DNA from: Lytechinus variegatus
Taxonomy: Eukaryota > Echinodermata > Echinoidea > Temnopleuroida > Toxopneustidae
DNA: 64,000 nt
Direction of reading: 5' to 3'
Assembly (NCBI RefSeq): GCF_018143015.1
Contig: NC_054746.1
Span: forward strand, 27,029,205-27,093,204
Below the pieces are notes generated by a model, which had not been told where the DNA came from, searched no databases, and was given only the letters and a program-made list of their open reading frames with translations. How positions within the stretch are numbered: the first letter of the stretch is position 1; each line of letters opens with the position of its first letter. Shown piece by piece: positions 11,163-24,200 of the stretch. A program made the position numbers and the translations under genes.

Positions 11163-12689
11163 AAGTATTGCAGGGCGGCGGAGCCAGCCCAAGTTGAAAG
11201 TGGGGGGGGGGCACAGGGGAAAAGTGCACATTTTCTTTCGAAAAGGGAATAAGGGAAACTATCTTAAAACAAAGAAAAAAAAAGACTTATCTACCCCATT
11301 CACATGACTCGTGAATGTATAGGCCCTATATGATTATTCTGTAAACAAGTTTTTATCCTTCATATGTAGTAATAAAAATGAGAATATTGTTTTCTTGTTT
11401 CTTACAAATGGTGCTGTTTCTTTACGGGAATTTGCCAAAGTATTGCAAACGCTGGTTGTAATATTTTGTCAAAGGCAGTGCCAGTGGCTCGGTATGGAAT
11501 TCATCAATTTAAAAAGTGTTTTTCCCCCGAATTCCCGAATCATAATAGGAACACTTTTTCTTTTTGCAAAGGAAAAGGGACACGATCAGAACATTAAAGA
11601 CAGACTGAAAATTATGAACAAACTAGAAAAGAAAAGGGGCATTTATTAAAAATAAATAAGGGCATATTAAAATAGGGCATTTGAATAGAGGTTAAAGGGG
11701 TGGATTTCATTATCAAAAGAAAAAAAACAAGAAGCGATAGGGGCATATCATAAGGGGTTAATGTAAGGGTACTTACCCTAATTGCACAAGGAAGCAGAAC
11801 GCTATAAAGAAACATGGCGCTCATCGGGCATGATGTAGTGGTTGGTTAAAGACAACTTGTCTGATATGAAGAACAGGCAGTATAAGAAGGCAAAGGGGCA
11901 CTTGTTAATAACGCATACGAGCCCCTTCTCATGTGAAAGGGGCACATACAGAACACGTCTGTAAGGGGCAATTCTCTTGGGTAAAAAGGGGCAGTGATAC
12001 GAGAAAGAAGGCAAAGGTGCCCTTTTTATCATAAAGCGGGTCCTTCTCATGTACACAGCAAAAACTGTGGTGTTAACCGGTGTAGGCTACATAGAGGACC
12101 ACACCAGTTATTTTACACCGGAGTTAAATTGGTGGTGTTAGTCCCGGGTGTTAGTTTTACACATATATGTGTGTTTACAACACCTATGGTGCTATATTTA
12201 CACTCTTTGGTGTTATGTTCAATCTCTATGCATGGTGTAACACCTGAGGGTGTGGTCCTCTTAGTGTCAGTTTTAACACCACAGTTTTTACAGTGTATGA
12301 GAGCGGCATAGAACGCTTTCATGAGTTTTGTTGGGTATAAAGGGGGCACTGATTCGAAAAAGAGCACTTAAAAAAAGGCAAGGGGGACCTGTCACACATA
12401 AAACAGGTAACACGTTCATTAGGGGGCACTTTGTGGTAAAAATTGGCACTGCATACTGTACGTGCATGACTTGCCGGTGGAAAGAGCACATAACACGTTT
12501 GAGAGGGGGCATTTTTTGGTAAACATTGACACTTATACGAGAAAGGGCACTTGGTAACACCTAAAACGGGTGTCCTCCTTAGGTGAAAGAGGTTCGTGAG
12601 GGGGCTTTTTTGCGAAAAAAGGGGAAATTTTCAGTGCTTCAAAAAATTTTGGGGAGGCAATGTGCCAGATCGCCACCTCTGAAGTATTG
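11163..12689. mobile_element. hAT-like non-autonomous element with exact 8-bp target duplication
   Basis: The element occupies 11171-12681 between two identical copies of AAGTATTG (11163-11170 and 12682-12689). Its ends begin CAGGGCGGCGGAGCC and finish CGCCACCTCTG, i.e. CAG..CTG with GGCG inside, as expected for hAT elements, which make 8-bp duplications. The interior has no transposase frame. It is a degenerate array of units with AAAGGGGCAC-type cores spaced tens of bp apart. A second element (12054-12295) is inserted in it. Duplication and ends are directly visible; the superfamily is inferred. Confidence 0.75.
12052..12297 (+). mobile_element. TA-flanked MITE (mariner-like), copy 1
   Basis: A 242-bp element (12054-12295) lies between TA dinucleotides. 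Terminal inverted repeats read CACAGCAAAAACTGTGGTGT at the left and, on the opposite strand from the right, CACTGTAAAAACTGTGGTGT. The interior is built of many AACACC/GGTGTT words. A 239-bp copy in the opposite orientation is at 58728-58966. TA duplication plus inverted ends fit Tc1/mariner-type MITEs. It sits inside the hAT-like element, so it is the younger insertion. Confidence 0.8.
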
Positions 12690-14840
12690 GCGTGTGAAAG
12701 CCTATACCGTTGACAACACTGTATTGGAAACAAAACGGTACACTTGACAGTATTCCCATAATTTGACCCCTAAACAAGTACAGCGATAGAGTATTCTTTT
12801 TAATCTTGTTGTTATATATATACCCTTGGAAATTGGACCGCATAAACACGTAGCGTTCCTTGCTAATAATATCTTGTTTTCAGTATTTTAGTGCCTTTGG
12901 CACCTTTATTACAAAGAGCGTAACTTCGCCCCCCCCCCCTCCATCGGCCGGCAAAATTAAAAAAAAAAATACGGGGAAAAGAAGAAAGAAGGAGAAAGAA
13001 AAAGAAACGTATATGGGTGAATAAGAAATTATTTAATATTTCTTTATCATATTAAATATGATTCTTTTTCAAAACTTTATGAAACATAATTGCGTATAGG
13101 CCATAGGGCCTATGTGTTTCACCATTGCTGGTGCCGCATTTTCAGTTAAACGAGATATTTAATCCTGTTGTAGTAAAAACATCCCGTTTCAAGTCAATAT
13201 ACACTAAATATATTTCCTCGCACTTCCAGTTATCATTATGTAGTGATATATTTTTTTCATGACTAGACCTACTTAAAATGAATGACCCCTTTTATGAGTC
13301 TGAATATAAAACATTTCTAGTCCGTGCTTACGTTAACATTAATGGATTGGTGAGACATGTCTGTTCTTCATAATTTCCTTTTAAAAAACCGTCAGTGTCC
13401 CTTTTTCTAGTCTGACACTGTATCAAAAATTTCAGCTGGCACTTCGCGCTTGCATTATTTAGTTAGTGAAATACGCATGGTTTCAGTGAATTCCTACAAA
13501 CAAGCCTTGGAATGCCCCTCTTGAGGTCTGAATTTCGAAAATTTTCAGCTCGCGCTCGCAATATTTGATAAGTGAGATACATATCATGTTCATGATGAAA
13601 ATGACTACAAAAAGTGCTTTATGTGTTTGGGTGTAATTCTATCAAAATCAGTAGGCCTAAGTGCTTGGCACTCGTATTAGATGACTATGGTGAGATATGT
13701 ATGCTCTTCATGAACACCTAAAAAATAAAAGAAAGTCCTTAAAATGTCCGTTTGGGGTCAAAATACAAAAAAAAATCATCTTGCGCTTTGCGTTCTGTCT
13801 GATGGAATAGAATTTGTCTGATAAAACGTCCGACAAGTACTCTTATAAAATAATGCTCACCTGGTTCAATCACGCAAGTTAATGGAGGATGTGGGGCGTG
13901 GGGTGGGGGGGGGGAGAGGAGGCTGTCCTCCAGCGTTTTCGAAATGAACATTGAACTGAAAATTTAATATCCTGAAAATGTCAATTGGCTAAGAAAAGTG
14001 TAGTTATTGTTTTGAATTATCGTTTACATTATCACGAGCGGTTCTACAAGACTGATTTTTTTTAGAGGAGGGGGGGGGCTACTGGGGGTGTGAAACAGTG
14101 CACGTATTCATTCGAATAGTAAGGAAATGGTCTATGGTGGGCAATGTGGGGTCTTTTACATTAGCCTGCCTCTCCCCCTGCCCAACCTTGCTTGGTGATA
14201 TATTGTTTTTGATATAATAGTGTAGCAACCCCGGGTAGCAACCGTGGGAAATCAAATTAACTCGCATATTTAAGGATTCCTTTTAGAACTATGAATGCAT
14301 TGAACCCATAGAGAGAATAGTAATACATCTCTATGGATTGAACACAGTGTCTGCGATTTCGTTTTAGGGTATAGGGGGCCGGGGGGGGGGGGGTATAAAG
14401 AAGGGGTTCCGGATTCTTTGTTGTTCTTTTTTGTGTGACTGTATATGTCTTTCAATTAGGCCTAAAAAAATAAGTGCTATGTGCATAGCGTTCGAGCAAG
14501 ATTTCCAATCAAGAGTAAAACTGATATTGAATGCACTGAGCTTAGCTGATGAAACGGCAGCTCGATCGAAATCCGGGGTAATAATATTTGCGTTTTGTAG
14601 TCTGGAAAAATCGAGGCTAGCAATCATTTGTTAAGGATTTTATGCATTGTAATCAATTCAGTATCACATTTTTTTTCTCCAGTAATCTCTCGTCTGGTAA
14701 AATATTGTTTGAGCAAATTATTAATTGATAATAATGATTATCGTTATTATTATATATATTATGTTTATCATTATATTTATTGTCATAATAATACAGTATT
14801 TATTATCATTATTATTATGTATTAGCATTATTTACCCACA
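12690..14840. other. Intergenic repeats, AT microsatellite and G runs upstream of CLASRP
   Basis: About 13430-13700 belongs to the GCGCGAGC tandem-repeat family (text like CAGCTCGCGCTCGCAATATT). At 13817-13856 lies a fragment of the MITE seen complete at 19530-19687 (shared TCTGATAAAACGTCCGACAAGT-like end). G/C runs occur near 12928-12938, 13905-13914, 14072-14079 and 14380-14393. An (ATT)n-rich tract spans about 14715-14830. No gene is seen. Confidence 0.45.
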
Positions 14841-14844
14841 AAGT

Positions 14845-14955
14845 AGCCAGGGGAGGAGGGTGGAAGAGAAGGAGGAGGAGGGGAGAAGGAAGAGGATAAA
14901 GAGAAAGAAGAGAAGGAGGAGGAGGAGGAGGAAAAGGGGAAGGGGAAGAAGGACC
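14845..14955. repeat. Homopurine GGA/GAA tract upstream of CLASRP
   Basis: About 110 bp is almost uninterrupted purine on the plus strand, made of GGA, GAA and GGGGA words. It ends roughly 190 bp before the CLASRP ATG. Such tracts can form triplex structures and often mark promoters. The tract opens a spurious frame of Glu/Arg codons that is not a gene. Confidence 0.6.
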
Positions 14956-15146
14956 GTTGCGTCATTGCGATGAGACCGAGTCAGATTTGAGTCTAGCGCC
15001 ATCTCTTGCTTTAGCTAGTTGATGTCCCTACCTAGAAAACAAAAAAGTCGGTGAGAAATATGGCGCTTGTTTGCTACATTTAGAGTTGTTGAAGTTAACT
15101 TTGTTTAGGTTTTTCAGCTATCTATCAGAAACACATATGTATCAGT
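14950..15146 (+). promoter_or_regulatory. CLASRP promoter / 5' UTR
   Basis: The sequence between the purine tract and the ATG has CpG dinucleotides, a GTTGCGTCATTGCG near-palindrome at about 14954 and, at about 15055-15066, GAAATATGGCGCTT. The last matches the YY1-type AANATGGCG box that is common just downstream of start sites of housekeeping genes. No TATA box stands out. The exact start site is unknown. Confidence 0.4.
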
Positions 15147-15245
15147 ATGTGGCACGAAGCAAGAAGGCAAGAACGGTTAATCCGTGGAATGATGGTAGAT
15201 TACAAGAAAAGAGCAGAGAGGCGTCGAGAATACTACGAAAAAATC
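15147..15245 (+). CDS. CLASRP: CLASRP exon 1 (residues 1-33)
   Basis: The ATG at 15147 opens MWHEARRQERLIRGMMVDYK and the exon ends ...REYYEKI at GTAAGT in phase 0. The N-terminus is nearly identical to the vertebrate protein, which fixes the start. Confidence 0.95.
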
Positions 15246-18200
15246 GTAAGTAGACTATCGGTACGGTACGGTACGGTAGGTCGAATCAGGGACAACTCGG
15301 ACCACGGGACATCTCGGACCGCGGGCCGAGTTGTCCCACCCAGGCATTACGAGATTTTTTTTTCACAAGTTTGCGTCTATTTTTCCGTCATTTCAAAATT
15401 TCTTGTAAAGATTTTCTAGAGATATAGTCTGATGGTAATGTTCTTCATTTTCTATTACTTTTTTTTCGCTTAAATAAAAAAAAAGTGTAATTTTAGGCGT
15501 TTTTTCGACAGCTCGCGATTCCCATAGCATAGGCGCGCGTGTATTAACTGTGTCGGTGCTCGGCTCGGCCCCGCTCAATAACTGACTTGATTTTGTGTCT
15601 TGTGATCATTTCTCCTCAAAGTGCTACTTTTATCGCAGAAGATGGACTTTGTTGTATTCCATTCCCTCCATTTTCTCATCACAAGGATAAAATTTGGTGT
15701 ATTTGCACGATTTTGTTGAAGTTTTTCATCTCTCTCTGGTCGCAAGAAGTGAACAACCGATGAACGGTCCGCTGCTCTTCATCGTAATTCTCCGTAGCTC
15801 GGCCGCCTAAACTGGCGGGGTGGGATTCAGCCCGAATCCACAATGGAAGTGGGCGTGCACAGTCAAAGAGCTGAGCTTGACTGAGAGCATGGATGGTGAG
15901 AGAGTGAACTAGAGTTCGAGTTTTTTTTATAAATATGTATTTTTCAGTTTTTTCTATATTGATTTTCCCTGGTTTCGAGCTCTAAGATTGTAATGATATA
16001 ATATGCTAGTTTCAATTTCTTTGACTGAGTGTGACTGGTGTGGATGTTTGAGTCGCTCAAAAATATTTTTATGTGGGTGGGGGCTCGGGGCGATTTCACT
16101 CTTGCCCCCGAAATGCGAAAAAAAAAATATTTGGGGTGTAGCTGTGTGGGCATGCCGGGCTGAGGCTAGCCATCGATAAAAAAATGTTTTTTTTGGGGGG
16201 GGGCTTAATTTTTCACTTTAAATTTATTATTTTTAGGCCTATTTTTTTTTACATTTTATTTTTTATATTGAATTTCCGTGGTGTAGAGTTGAGTTTTAAG
16301 TTGCAATAATCAATATGCTTTAATTTCTTTGACTTTGAGTGTGACCGTGGTGTGGATGTTTGAGTCGAACAAAGAATACTTTTATGTGGGTGGGGGCTCG
16401 GGGCGATTTCACTCCTGCCCCCGAAATGTGAAAATGTTCTAGGTGTATCTGTGTGGGCATGCCAATTTCATTTTTAATTTTTATATTGAGTTTCCCTTGT
16501 GCAGAGAGCCGAGTTTTGGATAGGGTAAAAGGGACGACGATGTGAGGGATGGCGATGATAAGGGGTGGGCCTTGACTCGAGAGGTCATTGAGGGATATAA
16601 ATAAGAGAGAAGATGACTCTTGATAAGAGGGGTGCATGGAGATGGTGAGAAGGACGAGGATGTGAGGGATGATTATGGGAGGAAATCCGGGGGGGGGGGG
16701 GGGGACGTGTCCCCCTACCAAAATAGGGGGACACAATATCAAATGTCCACCCTACTAAGGAACTAGAAAATGTAGATTGGAAAACGACACTAGGGAAACT
16801 TAGTGTTAGATACAAAGTTCAGTTTTCTAGAATGGGTGAAACAAAAACAACATCACTCCAAAGGAACTGCAAAAATTATTTGATAAAAACAAACCCTCTT
16901 CATAGTTGCTATTTGCAATATCGTATTGACGACTCTTCTCCTGTTTTTAAAACCCAGACAAGAATGACTTGTTGTTACCCCCCCTCCATGTACCTGTCAT
17001 TTCTTTGTATTTTCCCTCTTTCTTTGTTTTTTTCTATTGATCGATGTTTCAGTGTTGAGTATTGACTTTTTTATTCCAGTAATAGAATATAAATTTAATT
17101 GAAATGAGAGTGATGAACATAATGAGAAAGGGAGACAATGATAAGATAAGAATGGAGATAAAATATGATTTGAAAATATTACAATTTACATAATATAACA
17201 TATATAAAAATATTTCTATTTATTCAAAGTTCATAATTCATTTTTATTCAGGTTTGCATTTTAAATTCAAACAAGTTAATTAAGTGATGCATTTTGGAAC
17301 AATACTAAATTAAATACATTTTACTTGAATAAACAATAATTGGTAAAAATGCAAAACATAAAACATATTTAATTCAGTATTCTTTCCTCCTGTAAAAATT
17401 AAAACTAAAAAAATGGACATAAGTTCTAGTGGCAAATCGAGGGAGGGGGCACATTCGCCCCCCTTAAATAGTACTCAAAAGGCAACTTAGAACCTTTTTT
17501 TTCTTTGCTTGTCAAATTTTTCCTGAGAAAAAATTACTGTGATTTGGCAGTAAAGTCCTTTTGTCAAAAATTCCTAGACAAAATGCCCCCGGCCCTGTAA
17601 GGAAATTTTGGATCCGCCCCTGATAATATTTCAAATGGGAATAAGACTGAGTGGCCTAAAACTTGATTAAAAATATTCTAAGCTGTAGGGCAAGGCTTCA
17701 GTCTCCAAGCTCACGACTGTACAAGTACGTCCACTTCCATTGGCAATTCTGGCTGAATTGTATCCCGGCAGCCTGACATCCACCCTTGAGACCAAGAAAT
17801 GAAATTAAAGAAAGTAAACCAGGGAAAAACAAGGAATGGAAAGGGGCACAATGAATTACATCATTTTATTTTAAATCCTGTAAAAAAAAAAAAATTAATA
17901 ATTTAATTAAAAATCAAGCCCCCAAATAAAACAATTGTTTTATTGATGGCTACACTCAGCCTGACATGCCCACACAGATACACCTAGAACATTTTCACAT
18001 TTCAGAGGCAGAGTGAAATCGCCCCTAGCCACCACCCTCGTAAAAGTATTTTTTGTTCGACTCAAACATCCACAACACGGTCACACTCAAAATCAAAGAA
18101 ATTAAAGCATATTGACTAATAAAATGTAAAAAAAAATAGGCCTAAAAATAATAAATTTAAAGTGAAAAATTAAGCCCCCCCCCAAAAAAAAAAAAAATTT

Positions 18201-21200
18201 TTTTATTGGCGGCTAGCCTCAACCCAGCATGCCCACACAGCTACACCCCGAATATATTTTTTTTTCGCATTTCGGGGGCAAGAGTGAAATCGCCCCGAGC
18301 CCCCACCCACGTAAAGATATTTTTGAGCGACTCAAACATCCTCACCAGTCACACTCAGTCAAAGAAATTGAAGCATATTATATCATTACAATCTTAGAGC
18401 TCGAAACCAGGGAAAATCAATATAGAAAAAAATTGAAAAATACATATTTACAAAAAAAAAACTCAAACTCTATTTCACTCTCACTCAGTCAAGCTCAGCT
18501 CTTTGACTGTGCACGCCCACTTCCATTGTGGATTCGGGCTGTTCATCGGTTGTTCGCTTCTTGCGACCAGAGAGAAAAAGATGAAAAACTTGAACAAAAT
18601 CGTGCAAATACACCAAATTTTATCCTTGTGATGAGAAAATGGAGGTAATGGAATACAACAAAGTCCATCTTCTGCGATAAAAGTAGTACTTTGAGGAGAA
18701 ATGATCACAAAATCAAGTCAGTTATTGAGCGGGGCCGAGCCGAGCACCGACACAGTTAATACACGCGCGCCTATGGGAATCGCGAGCTGTCGAAAAAACG
18801 CCTAAAATTACACTTTTTTTTTATTTCAGCGAAAAAAAAGTAATAAAAAGTGAAGAACATTACCATCAGACCATATCTCTAGAAAATCTTTACAAGAAAT
18901 TTTGAAATGACGGAAAAATAGACGCAAACTTGTGAAAAAAAAATCTCGTAATGGGTGGGACAACTCGGCCCGCGGTCCGAGATGTCCCGTGGTCCGAGTT
19001 GTCCCGTCCCCGGTAGGTCAGGGCACTCATTCAATGAACAAGGTTATAATATAACCTTGTTCTCAGTTATATCTCCATGTGTGACAAAATAAAGGTGGCA
19101 ATGTTTGGCTTATTTTCTCTTTTTCTTTGGGGCAAATGCTTGATTTTTTTACACTGACAGTTTCCATTAGACCTGTTAATTCATACCGCTTGGCTCTTAT
19201 TTAAATTTGATTCTTTATATCATTTTTTCTTAATTAAAATTAGAGATCAAAAAATGAAAATTTTCTTGCCATATTACTTTCCACCAATAGAGGGCGTACA
19301 CAAAAATATGCCCAAAATTCAAGTTTTTGAGCGCTCTGGTGAATACAAAAATTATTCCCACATTACTAATGATAAATAAATTAAAACTATATGGAAATTA
19401 GTAATTTTGGTCACAAAAGTGATATTTTAATGATTTTTTAAAGTGTGTGCTCTATACAACATTGGCATACCATACTCCTACCTGTAGATTCTCCACAGGC
19501 CAGATGGTAGCAGTGAACAAGTGGGTCAGGGGAGCGTTTCATCAATTTTTTCATCCGACAAGTTGTCAGATCTGACATCTTTCCATGATTTCGATTGGCT
19601 GAGAGGCACTGTACCTATGGTAACTGTCGGATAAAATGGGACTTGTCGGATAAAACGTCCGACAAGTCCTTTTATGAAACGCCCTCCAGGTGTAACAAGT
19701 TAGGAGTGAGGACTACCGCGCCCCGGCCGGTACCGGGTAGGATGGGTGTACTTTGACAGCTGGCAGCCGTCTGTTTCGAGGAGTTTTTAAACATTTTTTT
19801 TGTTTTAAATTTCTCCTCGTACACAGATGGCTCGCTATCGTGCAGCCACCATTAGGGGACTTGCAATGCAAAAGGCCGTCGGGGCTCTTCAATTTTTGTC
19901 TTTAATGAATAAAATTTTTGAAAATTAACCCGACCAAAATGCAAATTTATATTCCCTCTTGGCATTTATTGCCAAAAAACGGAGAAAAATGAGTTGAAAG
20001 GAACAAAAACAGTGACTTACCTCGGCTGTTGCGCAAATTCACTTCCCCGTTTTATCCGATCCTAACTACATGTACATAAACATATGGCCATTCACTCATT
20101 CAATGAACAAGGTTATGATATAACCTTGTTCTCAGTTATATCTCCATGTGTGGCAAAATAAGGGTGGCAATGTTTGGCTTATTTTCTCTTTTTCTTTGAG
20201 GCAAATGCTTGATTTTTTTACACTGACAGTTTCCATTACACCTATTATTAATACAACTTGGGTCTTATTCAAATTTGATTCTTTAAATCATTTTTTTCTA
20301 AATTAAAAATAGAGATCAAAAAATGAAAATTTTCTTGCCATATTACTTTCCACCAATAGAGGGCGTTCACTAAATTATGCCCAAAATTCAAGTTTTTGAG
20401 CGCTCTGGTGAATACAAAAATTATTCCCAAGTTACTAATGAAAAATAAATTGCAACTGTATGGAAATCAGTAATTTTGGTCACAAAGTGATATTTTAATG
20501 ATTTTTTAAAGTGTGTGCTCTGTACAACATTGGCATACCATAGTCCTACCTGTAGATTCCCTACAGGCAGGGTGGTAGCAGTGAACAAGTGTGGCCATTG
20601 AATGCACAGTAGAGGCGCATGGCCAATATTGGAGACTGTCTCCAATGTGGGAGATTATCTCCAATATCAGAGACTTTTGTAAAGAATTTGGGTATCCAAT
20701 TTCAGAGACAGTCTCCAGTTTTGGAGACTAATTTTCTTTGTTTACATTTGCGGCAAAATGATTACCTTGGCGGCAAATAAAAATGTGATAAGCAGATTCC
20801 TCATGAAAATTTACACTTTTTCACCGTCTACTTTAAAAATTCACCGTCTACTTTTGTTTTGATAAGGATTTTTGTTGTCATCCACACACAAAACAAATGG
20901 GCTTCTGACCTTAGCGAGACAAAATTTTGGGTGGAAAAAAATGTGTTTTTGTTGGTGTTGTTTCTTTTGTCCTTTTGCAAAGCAAGTCTCCAATGTGGGA
21001 GATTGTCTCCCCTATTGGAGAGAGTCTCCCATATTGGCTGTGCGCCTCTACTGTTGAGTCCCCTGTACAGATCGCGCTAGAACTTCGGTCTCTGTTTTGG
21101 TGAGTGAAGCCAACGGAGTTCAGCTGAACAACCAATTAACAGAGACCGAAGCTTTTGGTCTAGGGTGTACTAGTAGCCAGGCGGCTTCTAGAGTAAGGTT

Positions 21201-24200
21201 ACTTTCATACGAAGCCAGGTCTTCTCATTGACCCACACGACGGAAGCCAAAACCTGAAACTTTCACCCCCAAGATTTCTACTTTCTTTAGAAAAGATCTA
21301 GCCCTAAATCATATACAACTAGGCTACATGGGACCCATGATGGGATAAAAAACTTCATTTCTGACATTTCTACGGTCTCGTTGTTATTTTTGAACAAGAA
21401 TTCATTAAAAAAATGAGAGAAATATTGTGAAAAGACGGAAGAGACTTGCCCGATGTTTAAGCCGCCATCTTGCTTGCTATTGTTCTTCGCCAACGTTACC
21501 CGACGCACGCGTCGGGTAACGTTGGCAAGAAATGCCGGAAATGAAGTTTCATTGGCGTAGAAATGTCGGAAATGAAGTTTTATCCCATGTACATGATTTA
21601 GGGCTAGATCTTTTCTAAGGAAAGTAGAAATCTCGGGGTGAAAGTTTCAGGCTTCCGTCGTGTGGGTCAATGAGAAGGAAGACCTGGCTTCGTATGAGAG
21701 TAACCTTACGGCTTACGTTAGTAAATGATTTTTACTCTCTAAAAGCCGCCTGGCTATGTACTAGCGGAGGCGTTTGGGGAGTAAAAGTCATCTACTCTAC
21801 GTAGGCTTACTCCCCACTGACGCCTGGGATCCCAAGCTATATTCACCCTCGTAAGTGTACAAAACCTAAAACTTTCGCCCCAAGATTTCTACTTTCCCTC
21901 TAAAAGATCTTGCCATAAAACATGGCATGGGGTTCACTTCAACTTCGTTTCAAAAAATCCAACACATTTCTGCGATATTGATTTCATTTTTAAAGAAGAA
22001 TTCATTAAAAAAAAATTATGAAAAGATTGGAAGAGCTTACGGCCGTGTTTATGTCGCTATCTTGATTTCTTTGTCTTCCGCTTGGCGACAGCACGCAAAT
22101 TGCGCGATTTGCGTGCTGTCGCTAACAGGAGGGGATGGGGGAAGATTATTGCCAGCTGCCCCCTGGCAGAGGAAAGGGAGAGAGAGGGAATGAAAGAAAG
22201 AAAAAGGGGAAGGGATTTTGGAAAAATGTCAATGGAAACAAAGGGAAAAGGGAAGGAAAGAAGAACATGTGAGGAAGTATAGCAAGTTCCCCCAAGTCTG
22301 CGCAGTCCCCTTGTATGTGCACACGCGTATCTGTGTGATTCTAGTAAAAGAAGATATGCAACAAACACAAACTGTACACATGCAACACAGATATTCATGA
22401 AAAAATCTGACTTGAAATGGTGGAAAAATAATGAATTTTGTGTGTTTTGTGACAGCCTCAAAATGCAACCTTTTTCATCGAAATACCAGAATTGTGTGCA
22501 AAGTGAATGGGTGCGCAGACATGAAGTACCTTTTCTTAATCTGGAAATGACTGCCCAAGTTTTTTTCCAAGAAAATCCTATATTTCTTTCAAATTGAATT
22601 ATAAGAAACATTAACTGAAAGATTTTGTGAAATAAATTCGTGTTAAATTTTAACTCAATTCGTTAGGTGCACAGACTTGGGGGCACAACGTTATACAAAA
22701 TATCCTGAAATAATAACATGAGCATGATTAGCAAGAGAGGATATAAAAGATATGATTCAAGGGCAAGAATGGTGGAAAATTGGAGAAAGAGGCAAAAAGA
22801 AACGGAAATGAAGGTAGAGCCGAAAGGTATATTGGAAAATCAGAATTTCGGAAGAAAAGGACAAGAAAAACTTAATAACACGACTGGGCTGCCAATGATT
22901 GTACAATATAAAGAACGGGAAAAAAGGTGGATGGTGTCTAGTATAAGCTTGCTAAATATTGTGCAATAATGTTCGCAACCAGGACAAAAAAATCTGTAGC
23001 CAAGCCAAGGGTTAGTTACACTCAGACGTATTACGAGGTTAGTATTAGTATACTAACTAGTTATATCCCCTATGTATAGACCCTAAATGATGTAGAGATT
23101 TACACTGGCTAGATTTACCGTAAAAAGCCTCTTAATGTTTACTTTGGCTAAATTTCCAAAGTTACTATCACATAAGTAGAATTTAATTTCAAAATCATTT
23201 TAGGTCAGTTTTATCTGACTCGCTTCGCTCACTGGCGACTTTTCCATATTTTTCCACATTTGTTTTGTTGTGCTACCTCAAAATATTTTGTTTATTATCC
23301 CCAGTTACAGAAGTTAATTATGTGTTGTGTATGTACCCACTATTTGATAAAACAGTGGCCATCTGCAAGGTTTAAAAATATCACAAAGTTGTGGGGGCTC
23401 TGCCCCTGACCAGTGGCGGCACCAATCGGGGAGGCACTGGGAGCTTTTGCCCCCAGTGAGTTGCCCCCTCCCCAAAAATTTGAAAAGGAAAATGTATAGG
23501 AAATGTTGTCATAAGCATCCTACTAAGGCTGCAAAGTGCTCCAAAACAGCTTTTTCGTTCTTCAAATTCATCCATTCACTGTTAGCTCCTGTCAGTTTTT
23601 GTCACTAACGTAAATCTTTTAGGTCATTATATAAAATTCAAAACTATGTTTACATGGGGCTTATGAATCCAATGTGCAAGTCAGTATGCTTCTCGCGATT
23701 AGAGTATTCATTATTTGTTTTAGCAAGATCCTGCATATTCGTAATTCTCATAAATAAAATATTTTCAGCTGGCGCTACGCGCTTGCATCAATTGTTTATA
23801 GATAGCCATCCAGTTCATGATTGCAAAAAGTGCTTAGCACGTCCAGTTATCTCAGGATATCAAAAATTTTCAGCACGCGCCTGGCGCAACCACATTATTT
23901 ATTTAGTGAGATATCATCTTCATGACCCACTGCAAACAGCTAGTCCTTAACAGGTCCCTTTCAAGTCAGTAGGGTCTATGTTAAAAAAATTTAGCTCTCG
24001 CTTTTGCCTGATTTCGAGAAATAGGAAAAACATGTTTGTGTTTAAGCTTCCATAGGAAATGGCAATCTCAATGCACACAAAAATAAGGGTTTCCAATTTC
24101 CCTCTTAATCATCATTTCTAATGATCCTATAGACTTGACTTTGGCATCAGAAGAAGCTTCTGTATTTTCTCTTTCCATACATGTACATCCTAAATATGAG

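Noticed and set aside
14725..14973. Frame rich in Ile, then Arg/Lys/Glu
   Set aside because: Produced by an AT microsatellite running into the homopurine tract.
16320..16742. 140-codon open frame on the minus strand
   Set aside because: It lies in the foldback arm and a G/C homopolymer; the mirrored arm gives a similar frame, so it reflects the repeat and not a gene.
17430..17625. Small element ending GGATCCGCCCCTG inside the foldback spacer
   Set aside because: The left end (CTAGTGGCAAATCGAGGG) matches poorly and no flank duplication could be defined.
22057..22611. 184-codon open frame on the minus strand
   Set aside because: It crosses a hairpin and a purine-rich tract; the translation is low-complexity Phe/Ser/Leu with no family resemblance and lies within repeat sequence.
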